64,000 nucleotides of DNA from the NCBI GenBank assembly GCA_937901525.1, contig CALDHX010000014.1, positions 5,449-69,448 of the forward strand, given 5' to 3'. The stretch is from an uncultured Bacteroidales bacterium. Its GTDB lineage: Bacteria > Bacteroidota > Bacteroidia > Bacteroidales > P3. Below are positions 24,120 through 33,014 of this stretch, piece after piece. A program made the position numbers and the translations under genes. The stretch's first letter is position 1. Each line of letters starts with the position of its first letter. The notes beneath the pieces were generated by a model. The model saw only the letters and a list, made by a program, of their open reading frames with translations, made no database searches and was not told the DNA's origin.

Positions 24120-24371
24120 TTAATCAACTTCTTTACATTCATAATATTTATCTCCAATATGATCAAACGCATCAACTTCTTCATGAGTATCTTTTCCTTC
24201 AAAATATTCACAAGGAGTTTCACCAGATTTGAAAATATGAGAAGCACCACTTTCAAGATCTCCTGTAAATCCCCAATATGTGTATTTACATTCACAAGTA
24301 TGATTTGTTTCGCAGGCTGCGAATAATATCACTGACGTGATAATTAAACCTAATTTTTTTATTTTTTCCAT
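24120..24371 (-). CDS. small cysteine-rich lipoprotein behind leader RNA copy 2
   Basis: An 83-residue protein. The signal peptide ends in lipobox LFAAC (Cys 20). The mature part is acidic with four further cysteines (HTCECKY, TPCEYF, YYECKEVD), probably paired in the periplasm. It is the only gene after leader RNA copy 2; the RNA's distal GGGAC arm ends about 30 bp before the ATG. The shared hairpin terminator (24047-24092) follows. Function unknown. A 63-residue ORF in another frame is a shadow. Confidence 0.75.
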   Translation of the reverse strand: MEKIKKLGLIITSVILFAACETNHTCECKYTYWGFTGDLESGASHIFKSGETPCEYFEGKDTHEEVDAFDHIGDKYYECKEVD

Positions 24372-24394
24372 ATTTTTACTATTTTTTTATTCTT

Positions 24395-24650
24395 TGCCCA
24401 AGTCCCAAATGGCGATTACTTATTTTCTTTCTTTGACTTCAAGGCATAAAAAAACGTGGGACTTTTTTCTTATCCTTATGTGAGGTCTTGGAACTACCTA
24501 ATACACCTAATAAGTAAAGCCCACGAAGATGATTCGTGAGCGTTTACTGCTTTACAAAGGTGTATTTTATGAAATGTTCCAAGTTTCACATAACCAAGTA
24601 TAAGCAAAAACGCTTTTATGTCGTATTAAAATTAACTCAGTCTAAATTAT
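24395..24650 (-). ncRNA. structured leader RNA, copy 2 of 3
   Basis: Minus strand. It has the same architecture as copy 1 with compensated changes: helix A TTATGTG/CACATAA, helix B CTTGGAAC/GTTCCAAG, helix C AATACACC/GGTGTATT, helix D GTAAA/TTTAC, and invariant helix E CTCACGA/TCGTGGG. The internal loop ATTTCA/AGGTA is kept. CGTGGG (minus strand of 24520-24525), CCCACG (24455-24460) and GGGAC (24402-24406) allow the same two alternative pairings. Upstream homology with copy 1 continues through the promoter into the palindrome array, making the two loci a long inverted repeat. Confidence 0.85.
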
Positions 24651-24705
24651 CTTTCTTTTTCTTTTGCCATAGGCATATTTTTTCGTTATTATTCTATTCA
24701 GAGCA

Positions 24706-24736
24706 CAAAGTTATAATATTTTTTTAAAAGCACAAA
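24706..24736 (-). promoter_or_regulatory. promoter of structured leader RNA copy 2
   Basis: On the minus strand TTTG (24733-24736), exactly 19 bp, then TAACTTTG (24706-24713). This is the same layout as copies 1 and 3. Confidence 0.85.
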
Positions 24737-24781
24737 TGTTTTCTATTAAAAAGATTTTAAGCTCAAATGCGAAGAAAAAAA

Positions 24782-24866
24782 ATTACCTTCCTATGGTAAT
24801 AGGATTACTCCTTTGTGGTAATTGGATTACCATAACGAGGTAATGTTTCTACTTCAAAGAGGTAAA
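24782..24866 (-). repeat. palindrome array ATTACC-N7-GGTAAT, second copy
   Basis: 19-bp palindromes at 24782-24800, 24804-24822 and 24826-24844, with a degenerate one at 24848-24866, all at 22-bp period. Relative to the array at 10177-10261 the spacers are reordered. The unit with spacer ATAACGA lies in the opposite orientation with respect to the adjacent promoter. The array ends 45 bp from the -33 box, as in copy 1. Confidence 0.8.
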
Positions 24867-24961
24867 AAAATAAAACAAAGAAAAAAAGAAAAAAAGCAAA
24901 GAAAAAATCAAAAAAAGTAAAGAAAAAAATGAAAAAAGTAAAGACTTTTTTTAGTGGGTGT

Positions 24962-25435
24962 TTAGTCTTTGTGATAGGGTTCGTTGTTTAGTATTGTGTT
25001 TGCTCGATATATTTGTTCTACTATTAGAAGGCGTATCATTTGATGTGAAAAGGTCATTGGGGATATTGATATTTTTTCTTGCACTTCTTGGTATATTCTT
25101 GGGGAAAAGCCGTATGCTCCGCCGACTATGAAGTTTAGGTTTTTTATGCCTTGATTCATTTGTTTTTGAAGGTGGGTTGCAAATTCTTTGCTACTAAATA
25201 GTTTGCCTTTTTCATCAAATAGTATATTCTTGTCATATTTGCTTATTTGTTTTAATAAAATGTCGGCTTCTTTTTCTTTGATTTCGGAAGAACTTAGGCT
25301 TTTTGCTCCTTTTATGTCGGGGAGATATATTATTTCAAAGTTAACATAATGCTTTAATCTTTTGATATAATTCTCCACTGCTTCAATTAGATATTTCTCT
25401 TCGGTCTTTCCTATTACGGTTAATTTTATATTCAT
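24962..25435 (-). CDS. rlmH: 23S rRNA (pseudouridine1915-N3)-methyltransferase RlmH
   Basis: A 157-residue SPOUT methyltransferase of normal length. Motifs are the N-terminal MNIKLTVIGKTEEKYL, FIVGGAYGFSPRIYQ and the knot region ISISPMTFSHQMIRLLIVEQIYRANTILNNEPYHKD, which is diagnostic. It methylates the pseudouridine in helix 69 of 23S rRNA. It overlaps the upstream GNAT gene by one base and is the last gene of a six-gene operon otherwise devoted to polysaccharide metabolism. Confidence 0.97.
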   Translation of the reverse strand: MNIKLTVIGKTEEKYLIEAVENYIKRLKHYVNFEIIYLPDIKGAKSLSSSEIKEKEADILLKQISKYDKNILFDEKGKLFSSKEFATHLQKQMNQGIKNLNFIVGGAYGFSPRIYQEVQEKISISPMTFSHQMIRLLIVEQIYRANTILNNEPYHKD

Positions 25436-26382
25436 TATTTAAGTCTTCTAAGTAGTTTATAAATCGTGCTATAATGTTTTTGCACATAAAGATATGGTGT
25501 TTGTTCTGCTCCAAAATGACGAATAAATGTTTCTATTGATGGAATTATGCTACCTGTAAAGTCGTAAATCTTACATTTTTGTTGTGCGGCATATTCAATT
25601 GCTTTCCAAAGTAATATGCTTGGGGCGTTGAGTGTGCGATATTTTGGATCGGCTCCCGAAAAGAGTTGATAGCAATTATCTTTGTCTATTATAAGATATG
25701 TGATTGCAAGAATATTTTGTTGATTGTCTTTTATTGCGAGCTTTTTTCCCACTTTTTTTTGTGTGCAAACCTCGTCCATTTGCTTGAAAAATTCGTAGGA
25801 GAAAGGACATTTTGTGTTTTGTTTTTGATAGGTGAGAAGGTTTATTTTATAAAATTCTTCGCAACTAATCTCTTCGGTTAAAAAGAGATTGCTTTCTTGT
25901 TTTTTTATCTTTCTTCTATATTCTTTGTCTATGTTGTTGAAAGTGTAATCTAAGTCTTCAATATTAGTAAAGCGATAGGAGTAGTGTGTTGTTGCGGAAA
26001 ATCCGTTCCAAAGAAAGCCTAACCAATTTTTTGTTTCGTAATTGAATTTTTGTGTAAAGAAAGCAAGTTTTTTTTGGTTGATTTTTTGTGCAAAATCTTG
26101 TAGGATTTTGTTTTCTAAGGAGTATTTTTTGTTGTTATTAAGATTTTGTGGTAGTGAAATATAAGGTCCCGAAAAGGGTGTAAGCATTGGTGGCATTATT
26201 GTTTTGAAGTGTAGTTTTGTTTTTATGCAATAGGGCATTATTGCTAAGATTTCTTCACCTTCTTTATAGACTAATGTCTCCCAAGCCTTATTGTAGGCTA
26301 AGTCTAACCACCATTCTTGATAGAAAACGGGTAGTTGTGGATTTCTTTCACAAAATAAGTCGTATTGTTCTTTGTTTGTCAT
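25435..26382 (-). CDS. GNAT/FemAB-like acyltransferase
   Basis: A 315-residue protein of the GNAT superfamily in its long FemAB-like form. It starts with an aromatic-rich N-half (LPVFYQEWWLDLAYNKAWETLVY, MPYCIKTKLHFKTIMPPMLTPFSGPYI). The C-half acyl-CoA or aminoacyl fold contains YRRKIKKQESNL, LAITYLIIDKDNCYQLFSGADPKYRTLNAPSILLWKAIEYA and IYDFTGSIIPSIETFIRHFGAEQTPYLYVQK. Substrate unknown. Position in an operon with a flippase and glycan enzymes suggests glycan or cell-wall modification. Confidence 0.75.
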   Translation of the reverse strand: MTNKEQYDLFCERNPQLPVFYQEWWLDLAYNKAWETLVYKEGEEILAIMPYCIKTKLHFKTIMPPMLTPFSGPYISLPQNLNNNKKYSLENKILQDFAQKINQKKLAFFTQKFNYETKNWLGFLWNGFSATTHYSYRFTNIEDLDYTFNNIDKEYRRKIKKQESNLFLTEEISCEEFYKINLLTYQKQNTKCPFSYEFFKQMDEVCTQKKVGKKLAIKDNQQNILAITYLIIDKDNCYQLFSGADPKYRTLNAPSILLWKAIEYAAQQKCKIYDFTGSIIPSIETFIRHFGAEQTPYLYVQKHYSTIYKLLRRLK

Positions 26383-27554
26383 TTTAATCTTTCTCTAAAA
26401 TCCGACAATACATTCATATAGTTAATGTAAGCCTCGTAAGGAGAGTTGTAATGATTGAAGTATTTATGCACATCTCCATCGGAAAACCATTTTGTACACA
26501 TATAATAGAAATTATCTGATGTTTGTAGATAACGCCAAGTGCGTAATAATTCCTCGTCTTGCTTTGAAATTACTTTTTCTTCCAATTCATAAATTTGCTC
26601 AAATGCGTCATCTTGCAAGTCATTTCCTAACCACGCTGTAACATCTCTTTCTTCGTCTGCCCAAGAATAAGGTTCGGGTGCAAGAATTACGTCTTTGGGT
26701 TCTAACCTTGCGACAAGTTCGCTTGGGGTTGCAAAGTTGTAGTCGCTTTTTGTTAAAACGGTTTGTGGAAGGTGGCGTAGAAATTCAAAAATGCCGGTTT
26801 CTTTCCATTGATGTTCGCCAAAGGTTTCATAATCCATAAAAAGATTAATGGTTTCTACGTTTTGAATTTCGTTAATCCAAGAAACAAATTTGTCGCATGT
26901 TAAAGGAAATCCGTTCCAACTTTGTTGGGAAAAACGAAAGGCTATGTCATCGCTTAATTGGTAGTTTTTTAATAGTAGTAGTAAGCCATTTTTTTCGGCA
27001 TGTTGGTAAAGATAATTAGGACTTCGCCATGCTAAGATATGTTTTGCTCCTTCGGCAAGTTGGGCTTTAAATCCTAATTCTTTAACCATTCGTCCTATGT
27101 TGTCCGAATAAATAAGTTCGGTGTTACGAAAAGTAGTTGGTGTGATATTAAAGTGCTTTTCTATCATTTTTTTATGAATTAGCACTTGCTTTTTAAATTC
27201 TTTTTCGCTTGCAAGGGAGGATAGTGAGTGAGAATAGGTTTCGCAAAGAAATTCTACACAACCCGTTTCGGCTAAGGCTTGAAAGGATTCCAAAACCTCC
27301 GGACAATAAGCCTCGAATTGTTCAATGGCTGTTCCCGATATTGAATAAGCTACTTTGAATGCTCCTTTGTGTTGATTGATTAGTTCAAGTATTAGTTTGT
27401 TTGTTGGTAAGTAACACTTTTCGGCTACTCTCTTGCAAATCCAACTATTTTGTATTTGGTCAAAATATTGATGGCTTTCTCCTATGTCAAAGAATTTGTA
27501 GGGTCTTAACCTAAATGGTTGATGGACTTGAAAGTAAAAACAAATTGATTTCAT
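26379..27554 (-). CDS. GH57-family alpha-amylase / glycan hydrolase
   Basis: About 391 residues from the ATG at 27554 (MKSICFYFQVHQPFRLRPY), chosen because the HQPFR motif stands near the N-terminus in GH57. An upstream start at 27620 would lie inside the glycosyltransferase gene. Conserved GH57 regions are seen: FLCETYSHSLSSL with the probable nucleophile Glu, TTFRNTELIY, and LFMDYETFGEHQWKETGIFEFLRHLP with the probable acid/base Asp. It resembles the alpha-amylase that accompanies glycogen debranching and synthase genes in Bacteroides. It should be cytoplasmic, acting on internal glycogen. Confidence 0.9.
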   Translation of the reverse strand: MKSICFYFQVHQPFRLRPYKFFDIGESHQYFDQIQNSWICKRVAEKCYLPTNKLILELINQHKGAFKVAYSISGTAIEQFEAYCPEVLESFQALAETGCVEFLCETYSHSLSSLASEKEFKKQVLIHKKMIEKHFNITPTTFRNTELIYSDNIGRMVKELGFKAQLAEGAKHILAWRSPNYLYQHAEKNGLLLLLKNYQLSDDIAFRFSQQSWNGFPLTCDKFVSWINEIQNVETINLFMDYETFGEHQWKETGIFEFLRHLPQTVLTKSDYNFATPSELVARLEPKDVILAPEPYSWADEERDVTAWLGNDLQDDAFEQIYELEEKVISKQDEELLRTWRYLQTSDNFYYMCTKWFSDGDVHKYFNHYNSPYEAYINYMNVLSDFRERLK

Positions 27555-27565
27555 AACACAAAGTT

Positions 27566-28831
27566 TTATTTTGTTAATTGATTGTATAATTCTACTAATT
27601 TTTCGGCGGCTTTTGACCAAGTTGTATTTATCGCTTCGGCTTTCCCCTCAATAGAAAGCATATTTGATAGGGTTTTGTAGTTTCCTATTGCATAGATTGC
27701 ATTGGCTATTGCATCGGTATCCCAAAAATCTACTTTTATTGCATTGCGTAACACCTCGCTAACACCCGATTGTTTGCTTATTATTGTGGGAACCGAATGT
27801 TGCATCGCCTCTAAGGGTGCTATTCCAAAGGGTTCCGACACGCTTGGCATAATAAACATATCGCTTTGGCTAAGTAGTTGATTTACCTCTTGGGATTCTA
27901 AAAAGCCTGTAAAGAGAAAATTCTTTGAAATGCGTTTTTTTGCAACTAAGGCTACCATTTTGTTTAGCATATCGCCCTTTCCCGCCATGATGAAAAGGAA
28001 GTTTTTGTCTTTTTTAAGGACTTTTTCCGCCGCTTCTATGAAATAATCCGGCCCTTTTTGAAAAGTAATTCTACCAATGAAAGAAACAATTTTTTTATTC
28101 TTTGTTTTATTGGAATATTCCTTTGAAATATTTTGCTCAACTCCATTGTGAATTGTCAAAACTTTATCGGGATTTTGATGATATTTGTTTATTATGATAT
28201 TTCTTGTAAATTCGCTTACCGCAACTATTTTGTCGGCGTTATCCATTCCGTATTTCTCAACTTGATAGACCTCTTGGTTTATGTTTTCTCCACTTCTATC
28301 ATATTCCGTTGCGTGAACGTGTACTATAAGTGGCTTATTGCTAATTTGTTTTGCAATTACGCCCGCTTTATAGCAAAGCCAATCGTGTGCATGTATTACA
28401 TCAAAGGTGTTTTGCTTTGCTATGCTTGCCGCAACAAAGGCATAGCGTTCAACCTCCTCTAAAAGATTTTCTCCGTATCCTCCTTTGAAATCTAACTTTA
28501 AGTTATTTGCTTGTTTTTGCGCCAGTGTGGTAGAATGAATTATATTGTAATAATCTTGTTGTCCTATGTATGGAATGATTGTTGAGTTGATTTGAACAAA
28601 TGAAATCTTTTGGTCAATGTTTTTTCTTTCTTGTTGGGAAAGGTTATTGACTACTTGACTTGCCGAAAGTATTTTAATTTGTGATGTGTCTTCATCACCA
28701 AATGCTTTTGGAACAACAAATATTATTTCAACATCTTTGTTGTAAAGGGCTTTTGTTAAACCATAACAAGCCGTTCCTAAGCCTCCGGATATATGAGGAG
28801 GGAATTCCCAACCAAACATTAGTACTTTCAT
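27566..28831 (-). CDS. GT4/GT5-type glycosyltransferase, probable glycogen synthase
   Basis: A 421-residue GT-B glycosyltransferase. N-terminal VLMFGWEFPPHISGGLGTACYGLTKAL is the glycogen-synthase-like GGLG motif. FDVIHAHDWL and the C-terminal VSFIGRITFQKGPDYFIEAAEKV and SVSEPFGIAPLEAMQHSVPTIISKQSGVSEVL complete the fold. Between the debranching enzyme and GH57 genes it most likely extends alpha-1,4-glucan. It overlaps the debranching gene by 4 bp. Confidence 0.88.
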   Translation of the reverse strand: MKVLMFGWEFPPHISGGLGTACYGLTKALYNKDVEIIFVVPKAFGDEDTSQIKILSASQVVNNLSQQERKNIDQKISFVQINSTIIPYIGQQDYYNIIHSTTLAQKQANNLKLDFKGGYGENLLEEVERYAFVAASIAKQNTFDVIHAHDWLCYKAGVIAKQISNKPLIVHVHATEYDRSGENINQEVYQVEKYGMDNADKIVAVSEFTRNIIINKYHQNPDKVLTIHNGVEQNISKEYSNKTKNKKIVSFIGRITFQKGPDYFIEAAEKVLKKDKNFLFIMAGKGDMLNKMVALVAKKRISKNFLFTGFLESQEVNQLLSQSDMFIMPSVSEPFGIAPLEAMQHSVPTIISKQSGVSEVLRNAIKVDFWDTDAIANAIYAIGNYKTLSNMLSIEGKAEAINTTWSKAAEKLVELYNQLTK

Positions 28832-30789
28832 AATTGAGAGTCGTTAAATTGTTTACACTTGTCTATCATATATTTCATTCTACAAACCTCTGCCACACTC
28901 CAAGCTTGAGAAATACTTCCTCCCGCTTTATATGGTGGATTTCCATCATAAACCTCCGCTATGCTTCCTACACAATAGTCGCATAATATATTACCAAATT
29001 CATTGTAGATTTGTTCTATGTAATTTACCGCTTCCTTTCCATATACTCTTAAAAAGGCTTCGGAAAACGCACCTATAAGCCAAGGCCATACCGTTCCATT
29101 ATGATAAGCCATATCACGCTCTTGTTGATTTCCAAAATAGATTTCATGATAATCTTTATGAGTAGGGGAAAGGCTTCTTAAACCTCTTGGGGTTAAAAGT
29201 TCTTGACGGACTTTTTCAACTATTAGTTGGCGAATTTTAGGACTTATAGGACTATATTCTAATGAAGAGGCAAAAATCATATTACAACGAACGGAGAAAT
29301 CCTTGTAAGCACCATCAACATAATCTGCCAAATAACCAATTTCTTTTGACCAAAAAGTTGCTTTGAAATTAGCAGGAAAATTTTCGGCAAATTCGTCCCA
29401 TTTTGCAATTTCTCCATCTTCGCATTGCAATTTTGCAAGTTCCCTATAAAACATCACGGCATTGTACCATAAGGCATTTATTTCAACGGCATAACCTTTT
29501 CTTTGCGTTACGGGTGTGCCATTTACAATTGCGTCCATCCAAGTTAAAGCCTTTCCTTCTTCACCTTGCCATAAAAGGAAATTGCTATCCATTCTTACAT
29601 TTGAAACACCTTCCGAAAAATTCTCTAATATATTTCTCATTATGTGAGAATATGCTTGCCACACCTCTTTTCTCGCATCATTAATGTAAGCATATTGTTG
29701 CAAAGTCCAAAAAAACCATAAAGGAGCATCAACACTATTATATGCGGCTTGCTTACCCTCTCCAATATTTGGAAAGAAACCATCTTTAAAGTCATCAAGC
29801 ATTGTATCAATTGCTAAACGAAACAACCTCCAATCATTAAGTGCAATACAAAGTCCTGGTAAAGAAATGAAAGTATCGCGTCCCCAACGTCCAAACCAAG
29901 GAAAGCCCGCAACTAAATTAACCTTTGTGCCTTTTCTTGCAAAAAACATACGAGCAGCTCTTTGTAATACATCTTCCGTCGTTTCAATAGGAAAACGCCA
30001 ATGCGATTCTTTTGTAAAATCTTGGCTAAGTAGAAAAGGATTTGCTTCCTCTACTCCACAACTCACATAAACACTTTCGCCCTTTCTAAGAGTTGTTTTG
30101 AAGGTTCCAGGCACTAAGAGATCCTCTATATAATCGTATCCACGTTCTTTTTCCTTTATGTATTCAAAATTGTAATACCAATAAGGATTATGTTCGTAAG
30201 AGATTTTTTTTGAAAATTGAATATAAAGTGGAGTGTAGTTTTTGTACATCTTATAACACCTTCCTTGCTCGGCTTGATAGGAAGAGGTATCTGCCTCTTG
30301 ATTCGATTTAGATAATTTATGAACTTGTCTAAAAGCAAGGAAAGGTTGAAGTTCCAATTCAATCTCCTCCAACGCCTCTTTTAGTGTATATTTGATTAAA
30401 AGCCTATCTTGTTTTTCTTGAAAGAACATTTGCTTTAACAAAACAATGCTTCCAATCCTATAAGTATGAGTTGGCAAAACACCAAGCTCGTATGATTCAA
30501 GATATTTATGACCTTTTGGAGAATAAACCCCCTCTTGATAGCGATGAAGAGCTAAATTAAAACTTTGATTATTTTGCTTTATTGTTTCATCTAAGGAGGA
30601 TAATAAAACATGGTTTTGATTATCTATCTTAGGTTGAGGAACGATTAGTAAACCATGATATTTTCTTGTATTGCAAAATGGTAAAGTTGTACAAGAGTAA
30701 GCATTTGAAATATTAGCCCTTAAAACCTCTCTATTTAAAGAATATTCCAAATTAGATAAATCGTTTTTAGTAAAAAGTATATGTTCCAT
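28828..30789 (-). CDS. glycogen debranching enzyme (amylo-alpha-1,6-glucosidase family)
   Basis: A 653-residue protein. The N-terminal beta domain holds the TLPFCNTRKYHGLLIVPQ motif. The (alpha/alpha)6 GDE_C domain has GFPWFGRWGRDTFISLPGL, SVDAPLWFFWTLQQY, GYAVEINALWYNAVMFY, YHNGTVWPWLIGAFSEAFL and GSIAEVYDGNPPYKAGGSISQAWSVAEV. These are the conserved blocks of bacterial debranching enzymes. It should remove alpha-1,6 branches from storage glycogen in the cytoplasm. Confidence 0.93.
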   Translation of the reverse strand: MEHILFTKNDLSNLEYSLNREVLRANISNAYSCTTLPFCNTRKYHGLLIVPQPKIDNQNHVLLSSLDETIKQNNQSFNLALHRYQEGVYSPKGHKYLESYELGVLPTHTYRIGSIVLLKQMFFQEKQDRLLIKYTLKEALEEIELELQPFLAFRQVHKLSKSNQEADTSSYQAEQGRCYKMYKNYTPLYIQFSKKISYEHNPYWYYNFEYIKEKERGYDYIEDLLVPGTFKTTLRKGESVYVSCGVEEANPFLLSQDFTKESHWRFPIETTEDVLQRAARMFFARKGTKVNLVAGFPWFGRWGRDTFISLPGLCIALNDWRLFRLAIDTMLDDFKDGFFPNIGEGKQAAYNSVDAPLWFFWTLQQYAYINDARKEVWQAYSHIMRNILENFSEGVSNVRMDSNFLLWQGEEGKALTWMDAIVNGTPVTQRKGYAVEINALWYNAVMFYRELAKLQCEDGEIAKWDEFAENFPANFKATFWSKEIGYLADYVDGAYKDFSVRCNMIFASSLEYSPISPKIRQLIVEKVRQELLTPRGLRSLSPTHKDYHEIYFGNQQERDMAYHNGTVWPWLIGAFSEAFLRVYGKEAVNYIEQIYNEFGNILCDYCVGSIAEVYDGNPPYKAGGSISQAWSVAEVCRMKYMIDKCKQFNDSQL

Positions 30790-30804
30790 TTTTTTTCTAC
30801 TATT

Positions 30805-32238
30805 TTATGAAATCAATGCTTTAATGTCTTTTATTGAAAATATCTTTGTAATAAAAGATGCTACTACTATTAAGAATAATGTAATTAAAACTTTAAAAAT
30901 CCAATTATAATCTAAACATAAAATACCAAAAGCAATTAAAGCTACAAGGGCAATAAAGATAAGTATTTTTAAACAATATCTCCATTCAAACCTTATCTTA
31001 AATATTTTTAAAGCCAACCACGCTTGTAGAATTGCCGTAACGCTTTGAGTGATTAAACTCGTTATTGCCGCTCCATTCTCCTTAAACAAAGGAATCAAAA
31101 TAAAGTTCAAACCAATGTTCATCAACATTCCTAAACCGGCAACAAGATTTAAATATTTCAAAGAACCATTTGCCGTAAGCACCGTGCCGAAAATATAAGT
31201 CATGGATATAGGAATAAAACAAAAAGACAAAATCCTATAAACCTTAGCACTTTCATCTATATGTTTATTATAAAGCAATTCCATTAGTTCGGTTGAATAA
31301 CAAATAGAAACGGCAACAAAACCAAGAGTGATTATAAGAAGTAGATGAAAAGCAGCACCAACAACGGCGTTTATCCTTTGATTTTCCTTTATCATCTTGG
31401 CAATAAGAGGAAGCAAAATCACCGAAAAAAGATAAGCAACCATATTTGCCGAATCAACAAGACGAAAGCCCGAGGCATAAATACCCGAACTAACACCATT
31501 ATCCTCAACCAAAGCAAGCAACATAACCGAATCCATTCTATTGTAACAAGCCATCAACAAACCAAGCAAAGCGTATGGCAAACCATCTTTGAGGATATGG
31601 AGATTGAAAGCAAAATTCCACTTTAATTTCAATAGCCTTGTCTTTGACAAACACACAATCAAAGCAACTAAAAAAGTGATAAACATTGTCAAAGTTTGAA
31701 TATAGACAAAATGATCTATTGTAAAAATTGCACGAAGAGAATCATTCCAAAGGAAAATACCACAAAAAACAATAAGCAAACTCCTATCCAAAACCGAAAT
31801 CACACTATCGGTCTTAAACAACATCAAAGACGTGATATTACTTCTCAAATAAGAAATAAAACTTTGCAAAACTTGTGTGATACACATCCAAGAAAGCAAC
31901 TTTATTTGATAGGACGAATACCCCAAGAAAGCACCTACAATTAAAATAATTACGAAATAAATTGCCGCAAGAGCGAATTTCAAAGGCACAATACGAGCAA
32001 AGTATTTTTTTAGTAGTTGCGTATGTTGTGCAATAGTACGATTATTGTAGTTTGTAATGCCAAAATCAAGTATAATATTAAAAAGATAAGTGAAGTTAAA
32101 TAAAGCATAATACATTCCATAGACATCGGCCGAGAGAGCGTTTTGCACCTCGCGATCAATCCCCAAAATCCAAAATGACTTTATCAAAATATTCAAAGTC
32201 AAAAGGAAGAATAAATTAGTAACAAAGAATCTTTTCAT
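30805..32238 (-). CDS. polysaccharide flippase (MATE/Wzx-type)
   Basis: About 477 residues with around 12-14 predicted membrane segments. N-terminal FFVTNLFFLLTLNILIKSFWILGIDREVQNAL and SADVYGMYYALFNFTYLFNIILDFGITNYNNR are typical of oligosaccharide flippases of the MOP superfamily. I use the ATG at 32238 (MKRFFVTN); the longer reading begins with TTG at 32253. It should move lipid-linked glycans across the inner membrane. It is the first gene of the six-gene minus-strand operon ending with rlmH. Confidence 0.85.
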   Translation of the reverse strand: MKRFFVTNLFFLLTLNILIKSFWILGIDREVQNALSADVYGMYYALFNFTYLFNIILDFGITNYNNRTIAQHTQLLKKYFARIVPLKFALAAIYFVIILIVGAFLGYSSYQIKLLSWMCITQVLQSFISYLRSNITSLMLFKTDSVISVLDRSLLIVFCGIFLWNDSLRAIFTIDHFVYIQTLTMFITFLVALIVCLSKTRLLKLKWNFAFNLHILKDGLPYALLGLLMACYNRMDSVMLLALVEDNGVSSGIYASGFRLVDSANMVAYLFSVILLPLIAKMIKENQRINAVVGAAFHLLLIITLGFVAVSICYSTELMELLYNKHIDESAKVYRILSFCFIPISMTYIFGTVLTANGSLKYLNLVAGLGMLMNIGLNFILIPLFKENGAAITSLITQSVTAILQAWLALKIFKIRFEWRYCLKILIFIALVALIAFGILCLDYNWIFKVLITLFLIVVASFITKIFSIKDIKALIS

Positions 32239-32250
32239 AGTTTTATGTGG

Positions 32251-32258
32251 CAAATATA
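32251..32258 (-). promoter_or_regulatory. -7 box upstream of the flippase operon
   Basis: TATATTTG on the minus strand, 12 bp before the ATG at 32238. No clear -33 box. The leader would be only a few bases, supporting the internal ATG over the upstream TTG. Confidence 0.55.
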
Positions 32259-32294
32259 CAAAAGAATTTGTAATAAAAACACCTTGAAATTACA

Positions 32295-32987
32295 TTAGAA
32301 TGGTAAATTTTCATATTCTTTTATTTTTCTTTTCTCTTCCTCTTTCTCTTCTTTTACTTGTTTTGGTGTTTTAATTTTATGTAATTTAGTATTTATAGCC
32401 AATAACCCCGTTTTTTTATCACGCTTAAGATAATTCTTTTCGGTTAAACAATGAATGCAATTTTGAATATCACTTTTCTTCTCTACACCCATATCTTTAG
32501 CCAAGGTTGAAGCCCACGTATCAATGCGTTGATTGTTTTCTTTGCCACGTTTGTTATTGTAATGTTTTAATCTTTCATTTATAAAAGCCCAAAAAACCCT
32601 TTGGAATCCTTTTAGCCCTGTTCCTGTTGGTAATTTTAAAAAACCATTATCAATAAACCCTTTGGGAACCAATATAGAATCATAGTCAATTATTCCTTTA
32701 TCTCGAAAATTACCCATAATTGTCGCTATCGTACGCAAAGAGATATCGGTTTTTTCGGCAATCTTTTTTTGAGATATTCTTAACCAAAGACGTTCATTTT
32801 CATCAATTAAAAAATTAATCGTATCCATATCTATTTTATACACCCCTTCTTCACTTTTACTCGCATTATCCCAAGAATAATCTTGATGCATAGTAGCATA
32901 ATTAACCAAAAAAGAATACACTATTTTTTCATTCCAATTGAGGTTATTCCAATTCTTAAATTCCTTAAAAAAACTTCTATAAAACAT
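32295..32987 (-). CDS. winged-helix replication-initiator-like protein
   Basis: A 230-residue protein. The N-half NWNEKIVYSFLVNYATMHQD, then LWLRISQKKIAEKTDISLRTIATIMGNFRDKGIIDYD, is a winged helix-turn-helix of the type seen in plasmid Rep and phage replisome-organiser proteins. A second similar unit follows (RIDTWASTLAKDMGVEKKSDIQNCIHCLTEKNYLKRD). The tail is Lys/Glu-rich and ends LPF. Two tandem repeat arrays (33178-33240 and 33254-33298) lie upstream, as iterons do near plasmid rep genes. No other plasmid gene is near, so it may be a stranded replicon fragment or a regulator. Confidence 0.65.
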   Translation of the reverse strand: MFYRSFFKEFKNWNNLNWNEKIVYSFLVNYATMHQDYSWDNASKSEEGVYKIDMDTINFLIDENERLWLRISQKKIAEKTDISLRTIATIMGNFRDKGIIDYDSILVPKGFIDNGFLKLPTGTGLKGFQRVFWAFINERLKHYNNKRGKENNQRIDTWASTLAKDMGVEKKSDIQNCIHCLTEKNYLKRDKKTGLLAINTKLHKIKTPKQVKEEKEEEKRKIKEYENLPF

Positions 32988-33006
32988 AAGTATTTATTTT
33001 AGGTTA

Positions 33007-33014
33007 CAAATATA
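33007..33014 (-). promoter_or_regulatory. -7 box for the winged-helix gene
   Basis: TATATTTG on the minus strand with CTTG 20 bp upstream (33035-33038); the start codon is 19 bp downstream. Confidence 0.6.

Noticed and set aside
24536..24727. 63-codon plus-strand ORF
   Set aside because: It lies antisense inside leader RNA copy 2 and its promoter.
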